A DNA stretch of 64,000 nt from Flectobacillus longus (GTDB lineage: Bacteria; Bacteroidota; Bacteroidia; Cytophagales; Spirosomataceae), in NCBI RefSeq assembly GCF_030056705.1, contig NZ_JASHIC010000001.1, forward strand, positions 186,001 to 250,000, given 5' to 3'. The notes beneath the pieces were generated by a model. It saw only the letters and a program-made list of their open reading frames with translations, made no database searches and had not been told where the DNA came from. This document shows, one piece after another, positions 9,490 through 18,063 of the stretch. The translations under genes and the position numbers were made by a program. Positions within the stretch are counted from its first letter, which is position 1. Every line of letters begins with the position of its first letter.

Positions 9490-11415
9490 CTACCAATTAT
9501 TATCCTGATTTTTATCCGATTTTACGGGTGCCAACGGTGGTGTTGGAGGAGGTGGCAAACTCGGTGCTGAAGCGGCACTAGGTGCTTTTGGTGGCTTCGG
9601 TGGTTTTGGTATCGAAGAAGCCTTTGGCGCTTTGGGAGGTTTAGGAGGCTTTGGCAAGCGATATCCCGAACCATAATGTCTATTTTTTGACCAATACTTA
9701 CCTTCTGGGTCTATTTCCTCAATCGCTTTGGCGTGTACTTCCATCTCTTTTCCAATCTCTTCAATAGGCTTTGAAAGTTTATCCATTTCTTTTCCAAGGC
9801 TATCCATTGGAGCAGTATTTATTTCCATTTTCTTAGATACTGACTCCATTTCCTTAGAAGCCTTTTCCATCCTTTTCTCAATTTCTACACGTTGTTTTTC
9901 AATAGCATTCAACTCTTTCTGAACCTTTTTATATTCATCAGATTTTTTGTCGAGGTTAGCAACTGTCATCTCCAACTGTACTTGTTTCCCTACTAATGTA
10001 CCCAATTCTCCCCCTAATTTTCCGATTTGCTCAGAAAACTGTTGAAATGGTTTTTGGTCAATTTGCATTTTTGCCCCTAAACTTCCCATTTGTCCAGCTA
10101 AGTCTTGGATTTGCTTTAGATAAGGATCCATTTTCTTTTGTAACTTTTCAATTTCTTGCTCGTGCTGTGCCACTTTCAAGCTATCTGGGTCGTTAGCTTC
10201 ATCTTGAGTGGCTAGGAGCTGTGACAATTTGCTCTCTTCTGGTTCTGGATTTGGAATATTCGTATCTTTTTGTTCTTCAGAAGTACTGATTAGCGTACTT
10301 TCTGCCAAAATTTCCTTAGAAGTTTGTGTCAGCGTTTTTACCGATTTGTTAAAAAGCTTTGATGCTTGCGCTTTTACCTGCGTAAAGTTAAGACAGCAGA
10401 AAGCCAACGCTAATACTACTACCGAACTAATAATACCCACAGGATTATTAGTTTCTTGCTGAGGCATACCCAAAATACGCTGGATTCTGCCTAATAATTG
10501 AGGTTTATTGCCTGAAAAAGCCATAGTCAATGATGTTTTTGATTGTTGTCTAAAGGTTTCTACAAACGTAAGAGCTTTGGCCAAGAACAATTTGCTTTGG
10601 CAAATCTCCAACGCCCAATCATCACAGCAGTTTTCACGGTCTTGACGAACAGTTTCGCCAATTACCCAAACCAAAGGATGATAGAAAAAGAGAATTTCAA
10701 TCATTGACTGGATAATGTTAATCAAATAGTCATGGCGCTTGATATGAGCCAATTCATGTGCAAAAATCGCTTTAATTTCTCCCTGACTCAAACCTGTTAA
10801 AAGACCAATCGGTACAAGTACCATAGGTTGCCAATAGCCAATTGTGAGCGGTGATTCCACCAGTTGAGACTCACGAATTTCTACAGTTCGAGAAATATCA
10901 AATTGATTAAGAAGTTGTTTAAAGAGGTTTTCTGTTTCGGTATCTACCAAGTTTGTATGTTGCCAGCGCAACTTTTGCACATAAAAATACCCACCAAGCA
11001 ACCTTAAGGTCATTATTGCCATGCCCAAAATCCATAACATTACCAGCCAATCTAAATGTAAATTGAGCCATGTAGCTATTTGTTCCCAAACGGAAGTCAA
11101 TACCACTGGCGATTGAGTAGTAGGTTCAGAGGTTGATACATTTGTTAGCGATTGAGGATTTCCTACCCCAAAATTGAATACTTTGGCAGATACATCTTTT
11201 GGAAAAGTCTTCCAAAAAGTAAAACCCGAAATCAAGAATTGTGAAAACAATACACCGATTCCCGACCAATAACGTACGGAGGTATTTTGTCGATAAAACG
11301 AACCGATGAATTTATACAAAAAGAATAATAGGCTTAGTTGCCATAACGAATGCACCAAGGTCCATGCCAAAGCATAGATAGTTTGTGGTGACAAAGGAGC
11401 TTCGAAATATTGCAT
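9490..11415 (-). CDS. M56 family metallopeptidase (BlaR1/MecR1-like sensor)
   Basis: 641 residues. Three N-terminal membrane segments (about 15-35, 50-68, 121-142) precede the zinc protease domain with HELAH at 220-224 and the second motif QDRENCCDDW at 258-267; a fourth membrane segment is at 328-345. The family senses a signal outside and cleaves or inactivates a BlaI-type repressor. The gene starts 2 bp after blaI. Unusual: instead of a penicillin-binding sensor domain, the outer part is a long Glu/Lys/Gln/Met-rich coiled coil (about 410-575) with heptad-like LGKEMDKLSKPIEEIGKEM repeats and then a proline-rich tail (KPPKPPKAPK) to residue ~635. The ligand is therefore unlikely to be a beta-lactam bound by a PBP fold. 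Confidence 0.88.
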   Translation of the reverse strand: MQYFEAPLSPQTIYALAWTLVHSLWQLSLLFFLYKFIGSFYRQNTSVRYWSGIGVLFSQFLISGFTFWKTFPKDVSAKVFNFGVGNPQSLTNVSTSEPTTQSPVVLTSVWEQIATWLNLHLDWLVMLWILGMAIMTLRLLGGYFYVQKLRWQHTNLVDTETENLFKQLLNQFDISRTVEIRESQLVESPLTIGYWQPMVLVPIGLLTGLSQGEIKAIFAHELAHIKRHDYLINIIQSMIEILFFYHPLVWVIGETVRQDRENCCDDWALEICQSKLFLAKALTFVETFRQQSKTSLTMAFSGNKPQLLGRIQRILGMPQQETNNPVGIISSVVVLALAFCCLNFTQVKAQASKLFNKSVKTLTQTSKEILAESTLISTSEEQKDTNIPNPEPEESKLSQLLATQDEANDPDSLKVAQHEQEIEKLQKKMDPYLKQIQDLAGQMGSLGAKMQIDQKPFQQFSEQIGKLGGELGTLVGKQVQLEMTVANLDKKSDEYKKVQKELNAIEKQRVEIEKRMEKASKEMESVSKKMEINTAPMDSLGKEMDKLSKPIEEIGKEMEVHAKAIEEIDPEGKYWSKNRHYGSGYRLPKPPKPPKAPKASSIPKPPKPPKAPSAASAPSLPPPPTPPLAPVKSDKNQDNNW

Positions 11416-11417
11416 GG

Positions 11418-11789
11418 CTAATTATTTTGTTCTAGTTGAGCAATGAGTTTCTTGATTTCGTCGAGTTCTTCTGCCGAAGTTTGGTGATTTCCCAAAGCCT
11501 GCATCACGAGCTTCATAGCCGAACCTTTGAATGCTGTATCTACAAATATATCAAGCAGCTGTTGCTGTGTTTCGTCTTCGCTTACTGCTGATTGATACAG
11601 GTGATAGCGTCCTTCATCGGTACGTGTGACCAGCTTTTTCTCAAACATAATTTGCATCAGTTTGAGTGTGGTGGTATATCCTATCTCTCGCTTTTTATTG
11701 AGCTCGTCATTTACTTGTCTTACAGTCGCTTGGCCTAGCGCCCATAATACTTGTAAAATTTCTAATTCTGATTCTGTGGGCTTTATCAT
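11418..11789 (-). CDS. BlaI/MecI/CopY family transcriptional repressor
   Basis: From ATG 11789 (MIKPTESELEILQVLW) 123 residues, the normal family length. The winged helix is at residues 1-75 (ESELEILQVLW, TVRQVNDELN, GYTTTLKLMQIMFEKKLV) and the dimerisation helices follow. The longer frame up to 11903 runs through the operators and is not the protein. It is the first gene of a two-gene operon with the M56 sensor; three palindromes directly upstream are its likely binding sites, giving autoregulation. Confidence 0.9.
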   Translation of the reverse strand: MIKPTESELEILQVLWALGQATVRQVNDELNKKREIGYTTTLKLMQIMFEKKLVTRTDEGRYHLYQSAVSEDETQQQLLDIFVDTAFKGSAMKLVMQALGNHQTSAEELDEIKKLIAQLEQNN

Positions 11790-11804
11790 GATAAAAAAGT
11801 TTAC

Positions 11805-11820
11805 TACGAAATATTTCGTA
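11805..11820. promoter_or_regulatory. BlaI-type operator 1
   Basis: Perfect 16-bp palindrome TACGAAATATTTCGTA, 15 bp before the blaI start and at the expected transcription start. Shares TACGAA/TTCGTA half sites with two neighbours. Confidence 0.8.
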
Positions 11821-11821
11821 A

Positions 11822-11854
11822 CAAATATACTACGAAAAGATTCGTAATTGCAAA
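11822..11854 (-). promoter_or_regulatory. blaI-M56 operon promoter
   Basis: On the minus strand TTTG (11854-11851), 21 nt, TATATTTG (11829-11822), a Bacteroidota-type promoter. Operator 2 sits between the two boxes, operator 1 just downstream and operator 3 overlaps the upstream box, an arrangement expected for strong autorepression. Confidence 0.7.
11831..11846. promoter_or_regulatory. BlaI-type operator 2
   Basis: TACGAA and TTCGTA half sites around AAGA, in the spacer of the operon promoter. Confidence 0.75.
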
Positions 11855-11886
11855 TTTTATCTACGAAATTTTTCGTAGATAAAATT
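11853..11886. promoter_or_regulatory. BlaI-type operator 3, extended palindrome
   Basis: Perfect 34-bp dyad with 16-bp arms (AATTTTATCTACGAAA and complement) around TT. Its core CTACGAAA/TTTCGTAG matches operators 1 and 2. The symmetry is longer than a BlaI dimer footprint needs. Confidence 0.8.
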
Positions 11887-11962
11887 AACATATTGAATAT
11901 CAAAAATTTACATAATTATATCTAGATATAAAATGAATCTAGTTTAGAACTGGCATAAAAAA

Positions 11963-11985
11963 AGTCCAAGACTAAGTCTTGAACT
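11963..11985. repeat. GTCCAAGAC palindrome, copy 1
   Basis: AGTCCAAGACTAAGTCTTGAACT is a near-palindrome; sister copies are at 12683, 48370 and 56355. It lies downstream of the DinB-like gene's neighbour gap (11790-12099), which otherwise holds only the operators. Confidence 0.75.
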
Positions 11986-12099
11986 AGTAAGTTTTGTAAT
12001 TTCATAAAAATACCTTTATCTCCATAACTTATCGTAAAATAAGTCTATAGTTTTTTTTAAACTATTTGCCTAGTGCCTTATGCCTATTGCCTGTTACTC

Positions 12100-12603
12100 T
12101 TATATCAACTGTTTGGCAGTCACGTACAATTGACCAAAATGACGAGTCGTATGTTCGGCAGCATGGAAAATCAAACCAATCACATTGGTAGGAATTTGCT
12201 TGCGACCAATTCCTCTAGGAAGGAATAGGTCTACTTCTGAAAGTTGTTTGAGATAGGAAAGGTATTTTGCCACTTGTAAATCAAATCGAGTCAATAGAGT
12301 CGCTACAGTCTGATTTTCTTGAGGAGCTACTTTTTCAAGACTTAATAAGTCAAACTGCTTGGACGACAGGGTATTTCCTTCGGCATAAGTTTGAAGTCTA
12401 TCTAACACACCCGAAAGATGTTGTAAATGAAAACCAACCGAAGCTACACCATGAGGCTTTTCCCAAAGTAAATCATCAGAAAAGTCTTTTAACAAATCAT
12501 GTAATTCTTCCTGAACTTGCAAAACAGCATGAGCTGCGGGTTGTACTAAAGCGGGGATACCTTCGATAGGTCCACGCATCCAAACTTCTAGAGGAGCAGA
12601 CAT
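12100..12603 (-). CDS. DinB superfamily protein
   Basis: 167 residues, a four-helix-bundle metal-binding family size. Conserved histidines that fit the DinB metal triad occur in VGFHLQHLSGVL (around residue 57-61) and IFHAAEHTTRHFGQL (around 146-155). DinB-like proteins in Bacteroidota are probable metal-dependent thiol-transferase or damage-inducible proteins; no substrate can be assigned. Single gene, flanked by two GTCCAAGAC palindromes. Confidence 0.75.
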   Translation of the reverse strand: MSAPLEVWMRGPIEGIPALVQPAAHAVLQVQEELHDLLKDFSDDLLWEKPHGVASVGFHLQHLSGVLDRLQTYAEGNTLSSKQFDLLSLEKVAPQENQTVATLLTRFDLQVAKYLSYLKQLSEVDLFLPRGIGRKQIPTNVIGLIFHAAEHTTRHFGQLYVTAKQLI

Positions 12604-12682
12604 TTTTAGATTGTGAATTTGAAAATTTGGAGATTTGAAAATTTGAAAAACTATTTTTCAGTTTATAAACTGTATAAAAAAT

Positions 12683-12706
12683 AAGTCCAAGACTAAGTCT
12701 TGGACC
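12683..12706. repeat. GTCCAAGAC palindrome, copy 2
   Basis: AAGTCCAAGACTAAGTCTTG followed by GACC, about 80 bp upstream of the DinB-like gene and 125 bp downstream of the NlpC/P60 gene. Confidence 0.75.
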
Positions 12707-12830
12707 AGTAGTTTAGATTTTCATTATTATATTTAATGCTCTATTGATGCAAATAGTTCCTATTGTGACATTCAAACCTATTTTTATCATACCAACTTTA
12801 TTTCCACAATCCAACATCCGCAATCTCAAA

Positions 12831-13385
12831 TCAGAAAGGTCTTCTAGCAGTGGCATAACACCCCATCCAGTAAGTTGAAATGAGATTATCTTCACGAACG
12901 CCTTTCGAGGATGAAGCATGGATGAAATAGATTTCTTTAGGACCTCTAATTTCTGTAATCATACCAGAATGATTCACCTCTGCCACATTCCCTTTATCTG
13001 TCACAAAAAACACCAAATCTCCAGGTCTTAAATGATCTAAATCCTTTACTTCTTTTCCATAAGAAGATTGTTGTACTGCTCTTCGAGGTAATAATACTCC
13101 CATTTCTTTAAAAGTTGCCAACAATAATCCAGAACAATCCATACCTTTTGAATCGACTCCTCCAGTACGATAGGGCACTCCAATGTATTGGCGAGAAATA
13201 GCTATCAACTTGCTCACTTCTTTGGAGGTAATCACCACAGGTCGGCTTGGGCTCGACGGACGTGTAGTCGTTGTGGTTGTTTTACTAGATTCTTTTCTAC
13301 GAAAAAGTGCGCAAGAATCTAATAAAAGTGGAAGTATTCCTATCAATATAAGCTTGGCATAAGTGGATGTGGTAGTCGTTTTCAT
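12831..13385 (-). CDS. NlpC/P60 (C40) peptidoglycan endopeptidase, lipoprotein
   Basis: 184 residues. The N-terminus is a lipoprotein signal with Cys25 (LLLDSC), then a Thr/Ser-rich linker (31-50) and the C40 papain-like domain. Catalytic Cys84 lies in GMDCSG, His139 in NHSGM and the third polar position is His156 in FIHASS, all in expected order. The family cleaves D-gamma-glutamyl-meso-diaminopimelate bonds in cell-wall stem peptides, so the protein should act in the periplasm attached to a membrane. Monocistronic. Confidence 0.88.
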   Translation of the reverse strand: MKTTTTSTYAKLILIGILPLLLDSCALFRRKESSKTTTTTTRPSSPSRPVVITSKEVSKLIAISRQYIGVPYRTGGVDSKGMDCSGLLLATFKEMGVLLPRRAVQQSSYGKEVKDLDHLRPGDLVFFVTDKGNVAEVNHSGMITEIRGPKEIYFIHASSSKGVREDNLISTYWMGCYATARRPF

Positions 13386-13561
13386 GAGATTGGTAAGGAT
13401 TTAATCTGGGTAAGTTTTTCTAAAAGCAAGTTACAAAATTCCCCATTTTCACCAAGTGTAATTTCACTACAAGTATATGGTATTTTATCATTCGGCAAGA
13501 CAGGTTGAGTTTCTAACGAAAAGCCTCTGACAAATCTTATATTTGATGGACTTGTACTTTA

Positions 13562-13903
13562 TCAGTATAACTCTTCAATGATTGACTCGCCTTTGGAACA
13601 ATCCCCTGAAGTCCATTCCCAATTCTCGTATAATCGTATTCGCCCATCAGGTAAAATTTCTGGTGTGGAAATACATTTTCCCGTCATTATTTCGCCCAAA
13701 CTATTGACTTGATGATAACGCATATCGATTTTCCCTGATTCGTCGACTAATCCAATCAAATGTCCTTTGGTAATTTTACCTCCAGCATATTCAGAGGTCA
13801 ATATATTTCCTTCTTGTTTGTAATGAAAGATTGTTTCTGCGGAAGTCTCTCCATTTTCAGTATTACTGATGGGGGCAAATTTCTTGTTGTTGTAGTTTAT
13901 CAT
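13562..13903 (-). CDS. Conserved hypothetical protein (often labelled 'n-acetylglutamate synthase')
   Basis: 113 residues, no signal peptide or membrane segment. Beta-rich pattern with FHYKQEGNILTSEYAGG, GHLIGLVDESG, MRYHQVNSLGEIMTG and a C-terminal WEWTSGDCSKGESIIEE. I recognise it as a small cytosolic family widespread in Bacteroidota that databases sometimes call n-acetylglutamate synthase; nothing in the sequence resembles an acetyltransferase, so that label is not used. Probable antiparallel beta-barrel. Function unknown. Confidence 0.7.
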   Translation of the reverse strand: MINYNNKKFAPISNTENGETSAETIFHYKQEGNILTSEYAGGKITKGHLIGLVDESGKIDMRYHQVNSLGEIMTGKCISTPEILPDGRIRLYENWEWTSGDCSKGESIIEELY

Positions 13904-13981
13904 TAAATAGCTTTTTGTTGAATGGCAAAATTAAACATGATTTCTTATTTTACTTATATCATTTTATCTATCTCCTGCCTC

Positions 13982-14614
13982 CTAAACTTTACTTTTAGCC
14001 ATCCTCACTGCTAATGCCACCAAAATACTTGCCATAAACCATTTTTGTATTTTTATCCAAAAAGGATTTTGTGCAAAAAATCTTGCCATTTGAGATGCTG
14101 TCAGTACTAAGGAGAAGTTCACCGAAAAACTTACCAACATTTGAGTTATTCCCAATTGTAAGCTTTGCAAAAGAGGATTTCCATACGCTGGCTTTATAAA
14201 CTGTGGGAAAAAGGATAGATAAAACATCGCTACCTTTGGATTCAAAACATTGGTGAGTAATCCCATCGTAAATAGCTTTCTGGGAGAATCATTTGACAAA
14301 TCATTTCGCGCCTCAAATACAAATTTTCCCTTGGGATTAATGGCTTGAAAAGCTAAGTAAAGCAAATAGCCCACACCCAAATATTTGATAAGTTCATACA
14401 AAAACGGTACCTCTGCCAAAATAGCCGTTAATCCAAAGGATACCATAATGATATGAAATAAAAATCCTACCATCACTCCTGCCAATGAAAGTAACCCTGC
14501 CATGCGCCCTTGAGTAATCGAGCGTGAAATCAGATAAATCATATTGGGTCCTGGACTAATGACCAGCACAAAAGCTGCCAAGGCAAATAAGAGTAATTCC
14601 TGAAATTTCAGCAT
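13982..14614 (-). CDS. LysE family amino-acid exporter
   Basis: 210 residues with six hydrophobic segments, the standard LysE/RhtB architecture. The N-terminal signature VLVISPGPNMIYLISRSI (about residues 17-34) and the NPKVAMFYLSFFPQF segment (about 123-137) are diagnostic. The family exports amino acids or homoserine lactones; substrate is not predictable. Single gene upstream of a 295-bp gap and convergent with nothing. Confidence 0.87.
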   Translation of the reverse strand: MLKFQELLLFALAAFVLVISPGPNMIYLISRSITQGRMAGLLSLAGVMVGFLFHIIMVSFGLTAILAEVPFLYELIKYLGVGYLLYLAFQAINPKGKFVFEARNDLSNDSPRKLFTMGLLTNVLNPKVAMFYLSFFPQFIKPAYGNPLLQSLQLGITQMLVSFSVNFSLVLTASQMARFFAQNPFWIKIQKWFMASILVALAVRMAKSKV

Positions 14615-14746
14615 ATCTCTATTATTTATTTAGTGAATGTTGAGTCAAGTATAAATTATAGAGAGTGTATTTTTTTAATTATAAATACATTACGTTTAAA
14701 AATATACCTGCTTATTAAGATTTTTTCAGAAACCAATCTTTCCATC

Positions 14747-14761
14747 AGCTCCGTAGGAGCT
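14747..14761. repeat. CTCCGTAGGAG palindrome
   Basis: AGCTCCGTAGGAGCT followed by TTTACAAAG. Short relative of the long hairpin at 8126-8189. Confidence 0.55.
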
Positions 14762-14909
14762 TTTACAAAGGGAAACTTTTTAATTTTATTTTGCACGATT
14801 ACCTATGATTCAATTTGTATTCATAATTTACAAAAATGGCGCAGAGAATATTTCCCTGCGCCACTAAAAAAAACACTCTGTGCCTTTGTGCCTGTTCCCT
14901 TTACCTCTC

Positions 14910-17027
14910 CTAAACGGCTTTCATGCTTAAGGCAATACGTTTACGAGCAATATCTACCTCTACGACTCTTACTTGCACCTGTTGCTGTAATTTCACCACC
15001 TGATTCGGATCAGAGACATATTGGTTGGCTAGCTGAGAAATATGAACTAAACCATCTTGTTTTACCCCCACATCTACAAAACAACCAAATGCTGTGATGT
15101 TAGTTACTATTCCTGGCAAAACCATTCCCTCATATAAGTCTTCTATCGTTTTTACATTGGCATCAAACTCGAAGGCAGTTAGTTGCTCACGAGGGTCACG
15201 CGAAGGTTTTTCTAACTCTTTCAAAATATCTTGAAGCGTTAGTAAACCTGTATTTTCGCTAATGTATTGCTGTAAATTAAGTTTTTTACGCAGCTCGGTA
15301 CTTGTCATTAAGTCCTTTACAGTACATTTCAAATCCTTTGCCATACGTTCTACTACTGGGTATGTCTCAGGGTGTACTGCTGAATTATCGAGTGGGTTAT
15401 CTGACTGAGGAATTCTCAAGAAACCTGCGCATTGTTCGAATGCTTTATCACCCAGACGAGGTACTTTTTTGATTTGTGCTCTTGATTTAAAATCTCCATT
15501 TTCCTTACGAAACCTGACAATATTAGCTGCCAAACTTGGTCCCAAACCAGCTACATAGCTCAACAAATGTTTCGAGGCAGTATTGATATTTACTCCAACC
15601 GTATTAACACAACTTTCTACGACCGAATCCAAGGAATTTTTTAATAATGGTTGGTCTACATCATGTTGGTATTGACCCACACCAATCGATTTTGGGTCAA
15701 TTTTCACTAATTCTGCTAATGGGTCTAGCAAGCGACGACCTATAGAAATAGCACCACGAACAGTCACATCTTTATCTGGAAACTCTTCACGAGCTACTTC
15801 TGAAGCTGAATAGATAGAAGCCCCTTGCTCCGAAACCATAAAGATTTGTGGCTGTGCTGAGAAAGTTAGCTTTTTGACAAATGCCTCTGTCTCACGACCA
15901 GCAGTACCATTTCCGATAGCAATAGCTTCAATTTTATGTTTTTCAACCAAAGACAAAACTGTATGTTGTGCTTCCATTGTTTTATCAAATGGATAAATCA
16001 CAGTATCGGCTATCAGGTTGCCTTGTGCATCTAGGGCAACCACTTTACAACCTGTACGATACCCAGGGTCAATAGCCAAGGTACGTTTTTGTCCAAGCGG
16101 AGAAGCCAATAATAGCTGACGAAGGTTTTGGGCAAAAATCCTAATGGCTTCGTTATCCGCTTTTTCTTTAGAAAGGTTTGAAAATTCATTTTCGATAGAC
16201 GGTTTCATCAATCGTTTATAAGAATCCGTAATCGCGTCCTCAACCTGTTGTTTGGGTTCGGACATTCCACGTAAGAAAATACGATCGAGTGCGCCCAAAG
16301 CATTGTCCTCATCTGGCGAAATAGAAACCGACAAAATACCTTCCTCCTCGCCACGACGAATCGCTAATAGTCGATGTGAAGGTACTTTTTTAAGCGGTTC
16401 GCTAAAATCGTAATAGTCTTTGTATTTGACTCCCTCCTCTTCTTTTCCTTTTTTTACTTTTGAAGAAATATAGGCTTCACGTTCAAACACCTTACGCACT
16501 GCATTACGAGCGTCCACGTTTTCGTTAATCCACTCGGCCATAATATCTCGTGCACCTTGCAATGCCTCGTCAACCGATGCTACTTTATCGTTGAGGTACG
16601 CCTCTGCCTTTTTAAGAATATTTGTTTCTTTTTGGTCAAAAATTAATTTAGCTAATGGCTCAAGCCCTTTCTCTACGGCGATACTCGCACGGGTTTTACG
16701 CTTTTGTTTATACGGCAAATATAAATCTTCTAATTCTTGAAGCAAATAAGCATTATTGAGCTTATTCAATAACTCAGGAGTCATTTTTCCTTGCTCCTCT
16801 ATGGCTTTGATAATAGTCTCACGACGCTTGTCGGCTTCTTTTAATTTATTCCAAAGGTCTTTAATATCCAGAATTTGCACTTCGTCTAAGCTTCCAGTTG
16901 CCTCTTTTCGATAACGAGCTATAAACGGTACTGTTCCACCTTCCTCTAATAACTTAATTGTATTTTGTACTTGGTTGGCTCTTACGCCAATCGCATTGGT
17001 AATGATGCCAATTTGAGTTGTATTCAT
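14910..17027 (-). CDS. tex: Tex family RNA-binding transcriptional accessory protein
   Basis: 705 residues from ATG 17027 (MNTTQIGIITNAIG); the frame extends eight codons further to 17051 without support. Domains in order: Tex N-terminal helical region, a YqgF/RNase H-like domain starting near residue 315 (LAIDPGYRTGCKVVALD), a helix-hairpin-helix region near 490-550 (SYVAGLGPSLAANIVRFR, VPRLGDKAFEQCAGFLRI) and a C-terminal S1 domain (GIVTNITAFGCFVDVGV, DGLVHISQLA). Tex binds RNA and influences transcription and stress tolerance. Complete, slightly shorter than enterobacterial Tex. Confidence 0.93.
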   Translation of the reverse strand: MNTTQIGIITNAIGVRANQVQNTIKLLEEGGTVPFIARYRKEATGSLDEVQILDIKDLWNKLKEADKRRETIIKAIEEQGKMTPELLNKLNNAYLLQELEDLYLPYKQKRKTRASIAVEKGLEPLAKLIFDQKETNILKKAEAYLNDKVASVDEALQGARDIMAEWINENVDARNAVRKVFEREAYISSKVKKGKEEEGVKYKDYYDFSEPLKKVPSHRLLAIRRGEEEGILSVSISPDEDNALGALDRIFLRGMSEPKQQVEDAITDSYKRLMKPSIENEFSNLSKEKADNEAIRIFAQNLRQLLLASPLGQKRTLAIDPGYRTGCKVVALDAQGNLIADTVIYPFDKTMEAQHTVLSLVEKHKIEAIAIGNGTAGRETEAFVKKLTFSAQPQIFMVSEQGASIYSASEVAREEFPDKDVTVRGAISIGRRLLDPLAELVKIDPKSIGVGQYQHDVDQPLLKNSLDSVVESCVNTVGVNINTASKHLLSYVAGLGPSLAANIVRFRKENGDFKSRAQIKKVPRLGDKAFEQCAGFLRIPQSDNPLDNSAVHPETYPVVERMAKDLKCTVKDLMTSTELRKKLNLQQYISENTGLLTLQDILKELEKPSRDPREQLTAFEFDANVKTIEDLYEGMVLPGIVTNITAFGCFVDVGVKQDGLVHISQLANQYVSDPNQVVKLQQQVQVRVVEVDIARKRIALSMKAV

Positions 17028-17300
17028 GATTTTTAGGTTTTGACTAACCACAAAGCTAAGAATTCTTTTGGATTTACGCCAAGCTTCTCTTTTTAGGGTT
17101 CTATTATGATAGAATTACTTTACAAAAATAAACACAAGAGTTAAAATAACGAACTATGACCACTTACTCATTTTGTGGCTATTGACAAGTATTTTTCGTC
17201 ATTGAACTAAAAAATTCTTTCTTAAAAATGTGTAACTTGAGTTTAAAATCGAAATTTTCCGAGCCCACTTATCAATCTAGACGTCTTTTAATAGTTCCTC

Positions 17301-17480
17301 ATGACAGCCTACAAAATCTTTAGAGTATCGACTTGGTGGTCGACAACCACTTTAATTCGTCGTACTGAAAATACCCTCAGTGTAATCGAAGAACAAGGAC
17401 ATGAAATCGTCACTGTTTCTTTTGGGGTAGATATACTCATGCGACCTACAGCTTTTATTACTATTCGTATCAAAGCTTAA
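17301..17480 (+). CDS. Small hypothetical protein, 59 aa
   Basis: ATG at 17301 to TAA at 17478-17480, 59 residues beginning MTAYKIFRVSTWWSTTTLIR. The pattern beta-strand (YKIFRVSTWW), helix with EEQG, and two further strands (EIVTVSFGVDI, TAFITIRIKA) looks like a compact alpha/beta mini-domain of the DUF4177 type, which is inference. It lies 273 bp from the tex start, divergently, in a region with coding-like codon use. No homologue can be named. Confidence 0.5.
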   Translation: MTAYKIFRVSTWWSTTTLIRRTENTLSVIEEQGHEIVTVSFGVDILMRPTAFITIRIKA

Positions 17481-17589
17481 GTATTGGTATGTAGTTAATA
17501 ATAGAAATTTTAAAATCTAAATATTTTATTCTCAATCTTTTCAACTCAACGATTAATTGATATTCAGATTTTAAAATTACCTACTCGGT

Positions 17590-17800
17590 ATGATTACTAA
17601 AGCGTATTAATGCAAAATAAAATTGCATTAATACGCTTTAGGTTGTAAGCCGTAGGCATTAGACACAAAAGCTTTTATTATTGCATAAAAATACTTTTTA
17701 ATTTTTAGCCTACGGCATAAAGCCTAGAGCCTATTGCGGGTAAAATTATTTTAATTTTGCTCACTAACTTAACTAATCGTGCAGAATAAGATTTAATTTA
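17590..17800 (+). repeat. Dispersed repeat family C, copy 1
   Basis: Starts with a perfect 18-bp-arm hairpin (17598-17640, TAAAGCGTATTAATGCAA arms), then GTAAGCCGTAGGC ... GCCTACGGCATAAAGCC as a second inverted pair, then TTTTGCTCACTAACTTAA and GCAGAATAAGATTTAA. The same series is at 20290-20475 in the same orientation. Parts recur at 17906-17935 and 31430-31475. Confidence 0.75.
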
Positions 17801-17938
17801 TGTGTTTAGGCACTAGGCAACAGGCACAAGGCAAAGAGTGTTAAAATGTTTTTTAATAACCACAGCCATGCTTTTTTCCAAAGCCCAAAGCCTAATCTTA
17901 AATTTTATTTTGCTCACTGACTTAAGGTAGTTAAAATT

Positions 17939-17960
17939 AAGGGCGAAATATCGCCCTTTT
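17939..17960 (+). terminator. Terminator-like hairpin
   Basis: AAGGGCGA AATA TCGCCCTT followed by TTTT. It ends the 17481-17940 gap, which otherwise holds only repeats (including GGCACTAGGCAACAGGCAC), and insulates the promoter at 18004. Confidence 0.65.
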
Positions 17961-18003
17961 TTATTTTGAGCCAAATCGGGTTTTCCCTAAAAAACTTTTC
18001 TCA

Positions 18004-18034
18004 TTGTTTTCTAAAAATCATTTTCCTACATTTG
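18004..18034 (+). promoter_or_regulatory. Bacteroidota-type promoter
   Basis: TTG at 18004-18006, 20-nt spacer, TACATTTG at 18027-18034. Its position rules out the TTG at 18004 as a translation start and places the first usable codon at 18064. Confidence 0.65.
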
Positions 18035-18063
18035 CCCCACTTGAAAAATCACCATTTATTCTT

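Noticed and set aside
13562-13903. N-acetylglutamate synthase
   Set aside because: Only the database habit suggests this; the 113-residue sequence has no acetyltransferase motifs.
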